Shown one piece after another: positions 1-10,382 of a DNA stretch of 64,000 nt; positions within the stretch are counted from its first letter, which is position 1; every line of letters begins with the position of its first letter. The stretch covers positions 183,501 through 247,500 of the forward strand of contig RPFO01000102.1 in assembly GCA_009746045.1 (NCBI GenBank), written 5' to 3'. The notes under the pieces are model-generated. The model was not told where the DNA came from. It did no database searches and worked only from the letters and a program-made list of their open reading frames with translations. The position numbers and the translations under genes were made by a program. Origin of the DNA: Mesostigma viride. Taxonomy: Eukaryota > Streptophyta > Mesostigmatophyceae > Mesostigmatales > Mesostigmataceae.

Positions 1-1215
1 TGATGCATAGGTTTGGGGGTAATATTCGCCATAGCCTGGTAATTACAAGTTTACAACGTGCATTGAGAATGTATCACGTGACTTTGGCGGGAAATTTTCG
101 CTCGCGCGCGCGCGTAATGAGATATGGCTGCCAACGTGCCGCTGTTACGAAATGTTTGCGTCTCACGGCTTGAAACGGTTCAGAATGTTGCTCAGAATGA
201 CGATGCATGATTTTCGTAGGTCAGGCACGGCCAGATTTATAGGGTTGGGAAAATACAGGTAGGAAAATATAACTTTCCTGGTCGTCAGTTCCAGATGAGT
301 CATAGCTTATCATAGGTCGATTTCCTCCCTATGGCCGGGCAATCTGCGCCAGCCCGGGCATCCAGTTTGGGTATGGCGGGGACGTCAGCTGCAGCGTTTG
401 CTGAGAATGCGGACTAGTTTAGTAGCCATCTTTGCACGGAACATCGACCTGGTAGTCATGGCGGATCATGAAGTATGCGGCTATGGCGGCCTTTGCATGT
501 AGAGCATCAGTATGTGTGAGATATGAGGGTCCCGGCCAGCGGAATCCGGGTAGGGCATGAACGAGCCAGGTACGACAACGTATTTGCGTGTTGTTTGCAG
601 CGGAATACGTATCCCATGCATTATAAATGACGATTTTATCCATGCATATTTCAGCAAGTTCCATGCCTGTTGTAAAGAGTGGTATTAGCCCTGAAAGTGC
701 CCAGTTTTTGGCATTTCTTTGGAGTATACCACTCCGTCAGTGCCGGTAGGCAACGTGTTTGTATTCCAACACTTTTGGCAGCCTTTGATAGCTTGTTATA
801 ATGCATTATTGTGTTGCATGTCATAGATAGCTGTTTACACGCGCGTAACCCACACACATGTATGAGCACGTTATATAGGGGTAATGGGTTATCCGGGTGG
901 TCTGACCCAAGGAAACCACCATTGGACTATCCAACTAAGTTGTCCAATGTTGGTATTGAGATTCCCTGCCCTCCCTGGGAAGTTAGGGTGGGGTAGACTT
1001 TTCCTTGGGGAAAAAAGATCGTCTTTTGGCCAACTTTGACTGGAGCTATCATCCAAATGCTTTGATAAAGCCAAGGTATTATTGCATATTCTGAAAGCCC
1101 TTGAAGTGTAGATACTCCTAGCATCTTGGTTGGGGGTATTTGGAGTTGTGGCCTGTGAGTTATGATTTTTTTCATTTTCAGGGGTATGAAAGTGCCAAAA
1201 ATGGGTCAGCGGACT
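1..1215. other. No gene recognised
   Basis: Only short unconvincing open frames are present on either strand and none resembles a known family. A short alternating CG run lies near 103-114. Probably intergenic or decayed repeat DNA, but no element boundary could be drawn. Confidence 0.4.
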
Positions 1216-1245
1216 ATGGGTTAATTAATTAATTAATTAATTAAT
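1216..1245. repeat. (TTAA)n microsatellite
   Basis: About seven TTAA units sit directly at the edge of a dispersed repeat (1245-1410). A similar TTAA run recurs at 12017-12040. Confidence 0.85.
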
Positions 1246-1410
1246 AGGGCTCCCTGAGAAGGGGCATATGGCTTTTAATACACTCTTGGCTACTTCCTGC
1301 AGGTGGCGGAATGTAAACTGCCACCTACTCTGGGTGCACAAAGTGCACCTGCTCACCGGCCCGGCGGCCACTGTACTACTCTGGGTGCACAAAGTGCACC
1401 TGCCCTAGCC
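1245..1410 (+). repeat. Dispersed repeat, copy 1 (AGAAGGGGCATATGGC family)
   Basis: Starts with AGAAGGGGCATATGGC and continues through GGCTACTTCCTGCAGG to two GGGTGCACAAAGTGCACCTG blocks. Related sequence recurs at 14635-14735 (plus), about 5480-5570 (minus) and about 10100-10135 (minus). In three of these places it abuts an AATT/TTAA-type short repeat, so it behaves as a transposon end or MITE. Family not identified. Confidence 0.6.
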
Positions 1411-1454
1411 ATAGCCATAGCCTCACTCTTAAGCTGCACAAAACTCCTGTTGCT

Positions 1455-2639
1455 TTGCGCACCATTGCTGCGTCGCATTCAGCCCCACTGATGCCTCTCT
1501 CGAAACTCATCTGCCATGCTTTGAATGCTCTTCTCCCCGAAGCCAATGCATTATGGGTGGAGGTGCTGTCGAATGCCGGGTATGAATGCGCTGGTAGTTG
1601 GATCGTCATAGACTCAGCCCAAGTACGCCTACGCCTTGCCGCCCTTAGCCGTTCTAAGACAGCAGCAGAGAAACGTATACCTATGCCCATAGCCACCTAT
1701 GATTTCACCACTCTATATACCACACTAGATTTGCACGATTTGAAAGCTCGTTTAGATAGCCTCCTTACTCGTCTGTATGCACGTAGGCCTCACGGGCGCA
1801 ACCACCTGCACGTGCGTGTTTCTCAGACCAAGCCCACGGCAACGTGGCTCTCAGGGATCGCGGCAGGTGCTATCGTGCGGGATGGTTATAATTATATTAT
1901 CACGAAGGCTGACCTTGTCCATTGGATCTCTTATCTTGTTGATAACACCTTCATCTGTTTTGCGGGCAATGTATACCAACAAGCTATCGGCATCCCTATG
2001 GGCACTAACTGTGCCGGGCTCCTTGCAAACCTCTATCTATACACTTATGAGCTTGCATTCATGGAGAATCTCATTGCCTCAAACGATGATGTTCTCATCA
2101 GGCGTTTTATCCATACATGTCGATACATTGATGATGTCATCGCTTTCGACAACCCTGATTTCGCAACCCATTTGTATATCACCGCTGGTCTGCCTGGCAT
2201 CTACCCGCAAGCGTCCCTCACATTAAAGCTCACGTCGGAGGATACTCATTGCAATTACCTCGATCTTAACATTACCCATAACAAGAAGGGCTGGCGTACG
2301 GCTATCTATGATAAGCGCAAGGATCCTAAATACCAGCAAATTCCTTTTATTCGTTACCCCGATATTCACAGTCTCCTTTCCCACACAGCAAAATATGGTG
2401 TTGTTCTTTCTCAGTTACATCGTTTTTCCCGTCTTTGTTCTTATCGTGTTGATTTCATCACGACTCTTGTTGAACTCTTGCAGCGTTTATTGGTCAAAGA
2501 CTATGACCGAGCCATTATGCTCCGTCAAGTCCGATGTTTTTTGCAACGTCACCCACATCTGTTCGGTGCTGCCCCTTGGCACAAGCTCTACAAACAGGTC
2601 GTGGACCGGCTGGATCGCATAGTATCTCCGCACATCTGA
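1455..2639 (+). CDS. Penelope-like element reverse transcriptase (5'-truncated)
   Basis: This 394-residue open frame is a reverse transcriptase of the Penelope-like (PLE) group. Visible RT motifs in order: TYDFTTLYTTLDL around residue 80 (motif A, catalytic Asp), GIPMGTNCAGLLANLYLYTY around residue 180 (motif B), CRYIDDVIAFDNP around residue 220 (motif C, YIDD catalytic pair), then YLDLNIT and the basic YDKRKDPKY segment. The C-terminus (HLFGAAPWHKLYKQVVDRL) follows the thumb. No GIY-YIG endonuclease follows the RT, so the endonuclease is either lost or, as known for the permuted green-lineage PLEs (Naiad/Chlamys type), was N-terminal and removed by 5' truncation. The region before about residue 75 is not clearly PLE, so the true start is uncertain. 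A near-identical C-terminal half lies inverted at 17480-17778. Confidence 0.85.
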   Translation: MRTIAASHSAPLMPLSKLICHALNALLPEANALWVEVLSNAGYECAGSWIVIDSAQVRLRLAALSRSKTAAEKRIPMPIATYDFTTLYTTLDLHDLKARLDSLLTRLYARRPHGRNHLHVRVSQTKPTATWLSGIAAGAIVRDGYNYIITKADLVHWISYLVDNTFICFAGNVYQQAIGIPMGTNCAGLLANLYLYTYELAFMENLIASNDDVLIRRFIHTCRYIDDVIAFDNPDFATHLYITAGLPGIYPQASLTLKLTSEDTHCNYLDLNITHNKKGWRTAIYDKRKDPKYQQIPFIRYPDIHSLLSHTAKYGVVLSQLHRFSRLCSYRVDFITTLVELLQRLLVKDYDRAIMLRQVRCFLQRHPHLFGAAPWHKLYKQVVDRLDRIVSPHI

Positions 2640-3198
2640 ACCCTGTGATGCCAGATCTCCTTTGCGGCCGTTCCGAGCTTGGCACTGGATTCGTTGTCCA
2701 CATCGTCGCGTCGCTGCCGCAACACGATGTTTTCTGGCATCCGCGGGCTTTTGGTTCCCGCCGCACATTTGAAAGTGCTGTCCTCCGGCTTTTTGCCTTT
2801 GCACCGTGTGCAGTTCTTGGACGTTTGGAATCATGGCATGGCTAACGTGATGACTGACTAGCTAGACCTTTTCAGTGGTTTTCCATTTGCGGGTATTTCC
2901 TCGTAAATGGTGGGAGAGCGATCGCAGCAATGGTGCTCACCACTAGACACTCCCGGCCAGTTAGGCTAGAAACACACGCCCTGATCAAGCATGCTGTTTC
3001 CGGCCCCACCGTCTAGGTCATCTAGTCGCTCCACACGTAAGCCAGCCATAATTTCAATGCACAAGGATACACATTTCCATCACCATTCATCTTCATCATC
3101 CTGAACGACTCGAAAACGCGGAAAAGATAACGGCAGGCTCGAGCTACCATGGTCCGGATTCTCCCGATTTCTTGCCTGCGCTGGTTGTCTCTTTGATA
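1455..3198 (+). mobile_element. Penelope-like retroelement copy 1
   Basis: RT gene plus about 560 bp of 3' non-coding sequence ending near GGTTGTCTCTTTGAT. The 3' end is defined by comparison with copies at 16924-17778 (inverted) and 5183-5316, which share the terminal CTGCGCTGGTTGTCTCTTTG block and then diverge. Confidence 0.75.
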
Positions 3199-3207
3199 GC
3201 CTAGTCA

Positions 3208-5445
3208 TAACCCTTGGATCGTGCTGTCCCCTATTTATAGTGGCCAGTTCAACTCGCCCCTACGAATAGGGGACAGATGGGAAGCGGCGCGGCGCGAATG
3301 CCAGTAGACCTTTCCGTGATATTTTTAGGTCTGCTGCTAGAGCTAGATGTGTTCTACGCCCTGATACCGGACATCACTATGTTCAGACCAGGTTTACAGG
3401 GACTAATTCAGGGCCAAAGTACAGGGGGTACCCAGGTCCACCGGGACGAAAGTGAATGTAAAATAATTACGTACATGCAAATTCGAGGCTATGGCGGTGC
3501 AGAAAACTGATTGGTGTAGGAGCATCGATGCATGGATTCGTTCCAAATTTTGTATGCATGATTTATACGTTATAAAGATGCTATAGCCGCAGTCGCGCAA
3601 CAACTACGGCTTCGTTAAATCATCTTGGACTGGGTTTTACTGCGTCAATGCGCGTTTATTGTGACGGGAGTGACGATGAAGCTAGCACTTGTTATAAGCG
3701 GCTTGGTCACTGAATATTTCTCATCGAGTACATTTCTTACGATGTATTTCGAATATTTCATTAGTGTCGTGGGCCAGAAAAGTCTCAACGCATCGGTCCT
3801 GTCGTCAGCTTGCTAGCTGTCCGTTAGCCTTATTTTTGCGGTTTTACCTGGCGCAGTTTAGTGTCCCTGCGGTTACCGTCTACAAGGTAAAGTCGTACTA
3901 TCGTTCGGTAAGTAATCTAGGACTCATTGTCGAAGGTTTGGGATGTCAAAGTCGCTTCTTTACCACTTTTCTGTAATGGTTTGTGGTAGTGGTTGCGCAC
4001 AACGATTACGGTCAGATTTTCATCCGTTTTGTTCATGATTGGCTGCGTCTGTACCAAATATACTAGAATAAGGATTGTTGTTACATGTAAATAAGTTCTA
4101 TATGGTATCAAGATGGTTTGTACAGCCTAAATTACTCAGAAAAGATGGTGTCCTGGCCAGTTTTTGGTTAGCCTTTTGGCTTTGTTTGTAATGCAGTTGT
4201 GCAGCCACCCCATCTGTCTTCATGTAACACCTGTGGAGGCCCCAGTGCCTTGCTTGCATACAAAAGAAGGTCAATGCAGTGTCTCTGTGCATTTTCAACT
4301 TAGGCAAGCATATGGAGGTCATTTCTTATGTTGTGGATGCATGGGTTACGTAGCCCCTTGCACACCCTTGCTATGCATGCATTTGGGCCTTGGCACAGTA
4401 TACCTGCTAGTAGACATTGGTAGCCACCACATGGTGGTGTTTTCTTTACAACATCATGAAGTATATAGTTAAAGCTGCGTGTTAGTGATCATTTTGAGCA
4501 TTACCCTACAAGTCACAAGCACCATGTTCACACCTACCGTTGTAATGCCTCTTAGTGCAGAGTTGTCGCCCCATAGCCAGTTAGCAGCCAAAATGATGAA
4601 GACCAGCATATGAGGAGCTACAGTAGCATTGCCAATGATGTAGGCTTACTTTACCTCATTTAGTCAAGCATTGGCATGTGAGAAAAACTGTGCATGTGGT
4701 AGGTTTGTGTGGTGGGTAGTCTTTGGCCTTCCCATGCCGTGATACGCACGAATGTGACTGTGCATTGGCATGGCTACCTATGTTTAATCGCTGTTATGGA
4801 TGTTCTGCAGGCTGAAATTGATTATATAATGCATGTTTGATCATCAATTATGTTTTTTGTTGCTATGGGATAAGAATTCTGAGTTGTAATGTCACCAGCC
4901 AAACTGGACCCTATTTGTAGTGGCCAGTTATTTTTAGATAGTGCAGCTGGGTCCCTGGGACAACCCATGATGTCAGTGTTCAGAGGCCATGCCTGGCTAC
5001 CCAAGCAACTGCCTGAAAAATATTGGGAGCAACGGAATTATTTTCAGGTGTAATAATGCATAATACATGTGTTTTTTTTCGCACTCGCGCACCCCCCTGA
5101 GGGTGGTGCTATATTTAGCACCCATAGGACATTGCAACATGACCAATGACATGACCCCCAAGTAACTCAATATATGTGTGTACAAGGATACACATTTCCA
5201 TCACCATTCATCTTCATCATCCTGAACGACTCGAAAACGCGGAAAAGATAACGGCAGGCTCGAGCTACCATGGTCCGGATTCTCCCGATTTCTGGCCTGC
5301 GCTGGTTGTCTCTTTGATATGTGTGTGCTTTGGTCCAAGTATGGACAGTAAAATTGTTTTTAGGTTGGTTTGTGGGCATTATCTTGCAAAGTGCAACTGG
5401 CCCCTATTTGTAGTGGCGAGTTGGACACGATCCAAGGGATAACAA
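3208..5445. mobile_element. Candidate TIR element enclosing PLE fragment
   Basis: The left edge carries ATAACCCTTGGATCGTG near 3208 and AACTCGCCCCTACGAATAGG near 3250. The right edge carries the inverse of both (5394-5445). A third CCCTATTTGTAGTGGCCAG copy is internal at about 4910. No transposase is recognisable. Short frames at 3277-4472 have no family resemblance. The TSD is unclear, so boundaries are approximate. Confidence 0.4.
5183..5316 (+). mobile_element. Solo 3' end of the Penelope-like element
   Basis: Matches the terminal ~130 bp of the PLE at 3065-3198: ACAAGGATACACATTTCC through the CTCGAGCTACCATGGTCCGG block to CTCTTTGATA. It is a severely 5'-truncated insertion. Confidence 0.8.
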
Positions 5446-5479
5446 TCTTCCACCCCATGCAAAGCCTTTAAATTTTAGG

Positions 5480-5635
5480 TATGATACATCATGGTGGTGC
5501 AGGTGCACTTTGTGCATTCAGAGCAGATGTAGTTTACACAGCCTACCCTTGCAGGAAGTAGCCCAGAATTAAATTAAATTAAATTAAATTAAATTATAAC
5601 ATGCCTCCGTGGGGAGGTCATGTAGCACATATTTC
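5480..5635 (-). repeat. Dispersed repeat copy plus (AAATT)n at LINE 3' side
   Basis: Read on the minus strand: GTGCTACATGACCTCCCCAC, then an AATTT run (5570-5597), then GGGCTACTTCCTGCAAGGG. This is the same family as 1245-1410 and 14480-14735. Confidence 0.6.
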
Positions 5636-5708
5636 ATGATGGATGGGTGGTGTGGAGGAAGCCGCGTGATCGAACTATCCTAACTCTATCTAGAAAATCC
5701 TAACTACA

Positions 5709-6129
5709 CTAATCATCAAAACGCCTCCTCCGCTTGGGGGGAGGTGGCTTGCCCACAGGGTCGGGCGTGTGCGCCTTGACAATCTTCTTCCACCGCGTCT
5801 TGTCCTGCATGGCAGTCCAAAGACAGGAGAGAGAGTGGATGCGGTGCTCAAACTGGGCTGGGACCACTAGGTCGTCCAGCAACATCTGAACGTAGTTGGT
5901 GACAGGTTTCCCTACCCTTTTGGGAATGTCCTTGGGGCCAGGCCAGGTCAGAATGTGCCGCCCTGGCTGTCCAAGCCGCTGGGGGCCGGCCAGACCAAGG
6001 GTGGTGTCGACCTGGCTGGTGCGGGCAAGGTGTCCTACAAATGCTATCCTACGCTGCCTAATCTCGTCCGAAACACGAGGCATGCCATGATACAAAGACT
6101 CTGATGACGGACGCTCGGAAAAACCTACA
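5709..6129 (-). pseudogene. LINE C-terminal domain, second half
   Basis: The frame reads PRVSDEIRQRRIAFVGHLAR and ends in a Pro/Arg/Lys-rich tail. The GHLAR block is common at the C-terminus of LINE ORF2 proteins. The frame is continuous with 7836-8076 once the insertion plus one TTAA (1,702 bp) is removed. Confidence 0.8.
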
Positions 6130-6133
6130 TTAA

Positions 6134-7831
6134 CCCCTAAATGGTCTGGCTGCCGATTTTCCGCCTAAAACTGAGTTACAGCCGACACGTCGGCCCCTTC
6201 TCGGGGGACCAAATGCCGCGAAAACTATTGAGAATTAGGAAAAGTTTAGCTGAGAAGATCGAAAGTTTATAATTTTCCTCACAGCATGGTACTAGGGTTT
6301 GCATACTTCTGACAAAGTTATAGAGGTGTTCTGGTCGGTCGAAGTACAAGGGGTCAGGGTACTTTTTCGCGTACAACGTGCATTCCGAAAACGACGACCT
6401 GGCCATGGCGGCTTGCGCCCACGCATGGCATTTCCGTTTTCGTTCGAATTTTCTGACCAAACTCAGGAAATTGATTTTATACGTCCTAAAGATGATACAT
6501 GCCAATTTTTGGTTCGCGGGAATGCCATTTGATAGGTGTCGGCAGCGTTCTTGCTGGAAAAAACTGCGATCAGGCCGGACGATAGAAACGTTGACAGCAA
6601 TACCTTTCCTGCGTATTTTAAAGGATATATTGGTTTCTTTGTACTTTTTATGATACATAGTAGTCGTAAACGTGCAAGGGTGGCCAGAAATCGCCGAATC
6701 CAGCGACCATGCTGCACAACTTTGGCGTGCCGAAATGCGCCATTTTGCGGCCACCGCCTGGGCCAAGGTAACGCCATCCATGCCTGGTAAAGCTTAATCA
6801 TCGTTTTCCTATCGATGTTTGACGTTTATATATACGTTCTAGCTTGTGTAGCACATTCTTTTTGCATTATACATGCTCTTTCTTGACCCTGGCCTGGCCC
6901 CTTTCTAAAACACCCTTCTTAGATGCTTCCATCAGTCAGTTGACCTGCCACAGGGTGATGGTGATAAGTTTTAGAGGCTGTATGGGTTTGAATACCTCCA
7001 TATATGTTTGTTATACATTTCCCACACACATATTGCATGAGTGTGAGGCAGTTGGCTGGTCTCTGTGGCATCATCAAGCATGTAACCGGTGAGTAGAAGC
7101 TTCCCATTGTCAGCATGTGCCACCAGGTGTGCTGGCCATCACCTGGCAAGCTATAGCAGCTTAGGCCTAGTTTATCCTTGCTAGGGCAGGCTGAAATAGG
7201 CTTAAAATCACTAGTTTGTTGGTGGCTGCCTCCTAGAATGCATGCCTTGCGTAGGGTATCCGTACCACGTTACCTACGTGCATGGACAAGGTGGCACCTG
7301 CACATAGGTGCCATGTAAGGGCAGTGTGATGATGCAGTTATGTTTCCCCATCATTGTGGAAGGGAAATGTATTGTGTGGCATGGTTGGGGGCCATATTAG
7401 TAGGTATTAGTAGGTAGTATGCCCACTCCTACCCCCTTGGTTGCTTTTTACCATCGGTACCCCTATGGGCTGTACTGGGTGTAACTGCTGGTATACCCAC
7501 CCAAATGATGACCCCAATGGCTCAAACTGTTCAGCAACTAATTGTTTATCATCCCTGAAGTGGTAGGTGCCTAGCTCTTACAACATAATTCAAAATGCAC
7601 ATTCTACCAAAAATGAAAACGCTCGTCTTGACCCCCCTGACTTTGACGGCAGTTATACATGGCCTACCCTGCATATATGTAAGGTTGTGATATACCAACC
7701 CGAAGGGCAACTCATGGACATGCTTGGCCCCCAAGGACAGCCATTGGATATGGGTGGGTTGGATGGCATCTGGTTTGCAAAATTGTGAAGTTACAGCCGA
7801 TGCATCGGCAGTATTTCTGCCCATTTAGGGG
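6134..7831. mobile_element. piggyBac-like TTAA-inserting DNA element (no recognised transposase)
   Basis: It is bounded by TTAA at 6130-6133 and 7832-7835 with perfect 11-bp inverted termini (CCCCTAAATGG at 6134-6144, CCATTTAGGGG at 7821-7831). A palindromic GTTACAGCCGA...TCGGC block lies just inside each end. Length is 1,698 bp. TTAA duplication with CCC-type termini is characteristic of piggyBac-type transposition. The longest internal frame (6176-6781, minus) has no recognisable DDD transposase signature, so this is probably a non-autonomous element. Confidence 0.75.
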
Positions 7832-7835
7832 TTAA

Positions 7836-8076
7836 GGACCTGCCGGAGCATCCTGTAAACTGTGCCGTCGAGCCGAGCTGCCAGTTTGGGTGGGAGGGTC
7901 CACGCCTCGGCGCCATACGTGAGCACCGTGAGGACGAGGACCTTGAAGAGCATGCGCTTTCGGTGCCCGTCCAGGCCCTTCGAGCGCCAGTAGGGTGTGA
8001 GCGACCGGAGCTTGGCCCAGGCAAGGCCGATGCGGGTGTCCACATCGTCGGCGGTGTCAGGAAGCCAGCTCCCCAA
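7836..8076 (-). pseudogene. LINE post-RT domain, first half
   Basis: The frame reads PYWRSKGLDGHRKRMLFKVL and TYGAEAWTLPPK, the usual thumb-side region after a LINE RT (the YGAEAW block is typical). It is cut at the TTAA where the 6134-7831 element inserted. Confidence 0.8.
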
Positions 8077-8153
8077 CAGCTTGAAGCGGTCGCGGAACGG
8101 GACCTCCGTCCCGTCGAGCAGGCGCGGCAGCGGTGGTTTACTGGATGCCCCTA

Positions 8154-9113
8154 TCAGGTCATCGCCTCAGTTTTGACACTAATCTCCAGCCCCACCGCCC
8201 GCGCCTCCAGGCCCAGGCAATCCAGCCAGGTCTGAATGTGCTCGGGGCTCTCGATGAGGCCGGTGGTATCATCCGCATAAATCAGGTCGGCAAGGCGGTA
8301 CCCAGGTCTAACCCCGCCGTGCTCTTTCACGTTCAGGATGTCCAAGCCTGGCTCGAGCCCCTTAAGAGCAGTAAAGCGCGTACGTGCCCGACGCATGACG
8401 TGATCCACGACAATAATGAACAGGTATGGGGACAGGACACAACCTTGCCACACCCCGTGGTGAAGGGGGAATGGTGGAGTGGTGCCCTCCGCAGTCCGCA
8501 CTACTGCCTGTGAGCCCTCATACAGACGGCGGATGGCAGCAATAAACGCAGGCGGTACCCGATCCAGAGCTAGGATGGCCCAAAGAGCCTCCCAGAGAAC
8601 CGTGTCAAAGGCCTTGATATAGTCAACAAAAATGAAGACCAGCGGCAAACTGTCAGGGGGAAGTCGACGCACCTCCTCCATCAACCGGCGCGCGACAAAC
8701 ACAGCCATGACAGTGTTACGACCACGACGGAAACCCATCTGAGACTCACCCAGGTGTGGGTCCAGCACGGCGCGGAGCCTGTGCAGCAGCATGCGCATGA
8801 AGACCTTCAGCGCCGCGCTCTGGAGGCAGACACCCCGGTAGTTACCGGGGTCAGCAGCAGAGCCCTTCTTGTACAGCATGACGCGGATGGCCGTCTGCCA
8901 CTCAGCAGGCAGAGGCTCGTCAGAGAGCAGGACACGGTTGCAGAACGCCAGCAGAAGATCCCTAACCGCCAGATCAGGGGTCTTCAGCAGCTCAGCAGAA
9001 AGGTGGTCGGCACCGACCGCCGCATCGTACCGCAGGCGAGCAAGGGCGCCGTCCAATTCCTTCAAAGTGAAGGGGGGGACGACGTCGTCAGTGGCAAGGC
9101 AGCCCTCCTGCAA
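8154..9113 (-). pseudogene. LINE reverse transcriptase domain
   Basis: A 319-residue open frame with ordered RT motifs: LKELDGALARLRYDAAVGAD (start of RT), NYRGVCLQSAALKV, ESQMGFRRGRNT, FIFVDYIKAFDTV (motif A), HHGVWQGCVLSPYLFIIVVD (motif B) and LIYADDTTGL (motif C, YADD catalytic pair). The frame closes with TEAMT and a stop, then resumes in another frame at about 8076, so one indel has disrupted it. Confidence 0.9.
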
Positions 9114-9114
9114 G

Positions 9115-10080
9115 GCGGGGACTTGGTAGTCCGCGGCCGAGGAGGGGGGCGCTGGCGGCGGCGGGGGTCCGGCGACCCCGAGGCGGGCGGCCGTCTCGGG
9201 GTGAAGCGGCGGGGGGGGGGGGCGCGAGCCCCACCGGTCAAGGAAACATTGTGGGCCAACCAGCGGTCAAGGCTTACCGGCGCCGTGCCGTCCCCCGTGT
9301 GCTCCACCGGGGTGCGCTGCCGCCGGCCGCCGAGCCGGTCGAGGTGGTACCACATGTCCTTGCCTTGGTTGCGAGCCTGGCAGGCCTTGGCATCCGCGAT
9401 GCACTGGGCCGCCTCCGCGTCCTGAGCGTGCTCGTAGGCCTCCACAAGGGCGGCCTTGAGCAATTGTTTCTGCAGCGGGTCCCGGTTACGCTTGAGGCGG
9501 TGCCGGGCGGCCAAGACCTTGGGGTCCTGGCGGTAGAGCGGGCCGGGGCGACGGCGGGGCATGACCGGCAGGTGCCGGGCCGCCAGCAACGGGGCACGGG
9601 CCGCAAAGCCCGCAAAAATGGCTGCGTTGGGGGCACCATTGTCCAGCTCGTCGACGTCCGCCCGGGCGTCCAGGGCCGACAGGTACTCCCGTCGGCACCG
9701 GTTCCGCTCGTGCTCGGCGTCCGTCCAGTCCTCAGGATCTCCCTTGACCGGACGTAGAGCACACCAGTCAGGGCTAACCACTGGGGCGCGGCGCACGGGG
9801 ACGTGGAACCGGAGCCGAAGGGTCGCGCGCACCAACCGGTGGTCAGAGCACACCGTCGGCGTGTCAAACACTCGGGTGTCCAGGACCGAGGTGCACCTGG
9901 ACTGCCGTACCACCACGTAGTCCAAACAGGCCTGACGGCCGTTAGGGCCACGAAAAGTGACCAAGTCCTGTGAGGGACGTTGGAAGTGGCAGTTGACAGC
10001 AACCATCCCGCTATCCCGCAAAAAGGCAGAAAACAGGGGAGTGTTGTCGTTAGCAGTAGTGTCAGCAGGCGCAAAGCGGC
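9115..10080 (-). pseudogene. LINE AP-endonuclease fragment
   Basis: The frame near 9062-10021 contains RGPNGRQACLDYVVVRQS and, later, CSDHRLV. This is the C-terminal signature (Ser-Asp-His) of exonuclease III-like endonucleases used for target-primed reverse transcription. The N-terminal catalytic part is absent, as sequence homology stops near 10085. The frame differs from the RT frame; a run of 13 G near 9208-9220 is a likely frameshift site. Confidence 0.8.
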
Positions 10081-10085
10081 TGCCA

Positions 10086-10299
10086 GCAGTGCCCCGAATG
10101 TTTTATTAAATTAAAGCCATACGCCCCTTCTCAGCTAGGGATATATGCTACATGTACTCCCAACGGAGATTTTCAATTTAAAAATATTTCCATTGAATTA
10201 AGTAAGTAAGTGCTGCAAGAACTGCATGCCCTTGCACGACCACTCAATGCGTGGAAATTTTAGTAAATGCGTAAATTATCATCGATGGAATTAAAAAAT
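10086..10299. repeat. Dispersed repeat copy at LINE 5' side, otherwise empty
   Basis: TTTTATTAAATTAAAG is followed by the inverse of the AGAAGGGGCGTATGGC and CTCCGTTGGGAG blocks seen at 14585-14660. No gene is visible. Confidence 0.5.
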
Positions 10300-10362
10300 C
10301 TCAAGGAGACAACCAGTGCAGGCCAGAAATCGGGAGATTCCGGACCATGATATATGATACCA
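10300..10362 (-). mobile_element. Short PLE 3'-end fragment
   Basis: GGAGACAACCAGTGCAGGCC followed by AGAAATCGGGAGATTCCGGA matches the reversed 3' terminus of the Penelope-like element (compare 16924-16975). Confidence 0.7.
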
Positions 10363-10382
10363 TGATATGAATATGTATAACA

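Larger units (their letters stand above)
5709..10085 (-). mobile_element. Non-LTR retrotransposon (AP-endonuclease LINE), 5'-truncated
   Basis: On the minus strand the order is endonuclease C-terminal half, reverse transcriptase, C-terminal domain, as expected for APE-type LINEs. The element is defective: the endonuclease is N-terminally truncated, at least two frameshifts separate the domains, and a TTAA-bounded DNA element (6134-7831) splits the last domain. The clade is not assigned. Confidence 0.85.

Noticed and set aside
3060-3190. Hammerhead ribozyme in the PLE 3' region
   Set aside because: A CTGAACGACTCGAAAAC stretch resembles the CUGANGA...GAAA core but has an extra base in the invariant box, and stems could not be drawn by eye; left as something to test.
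6176-6781. 201-residue minus-strand frame as a transposase
   Set aside because: No DDD/DDE motif, zinc finger or family resemblance; it overlaps opposite-strand frames of similar length.
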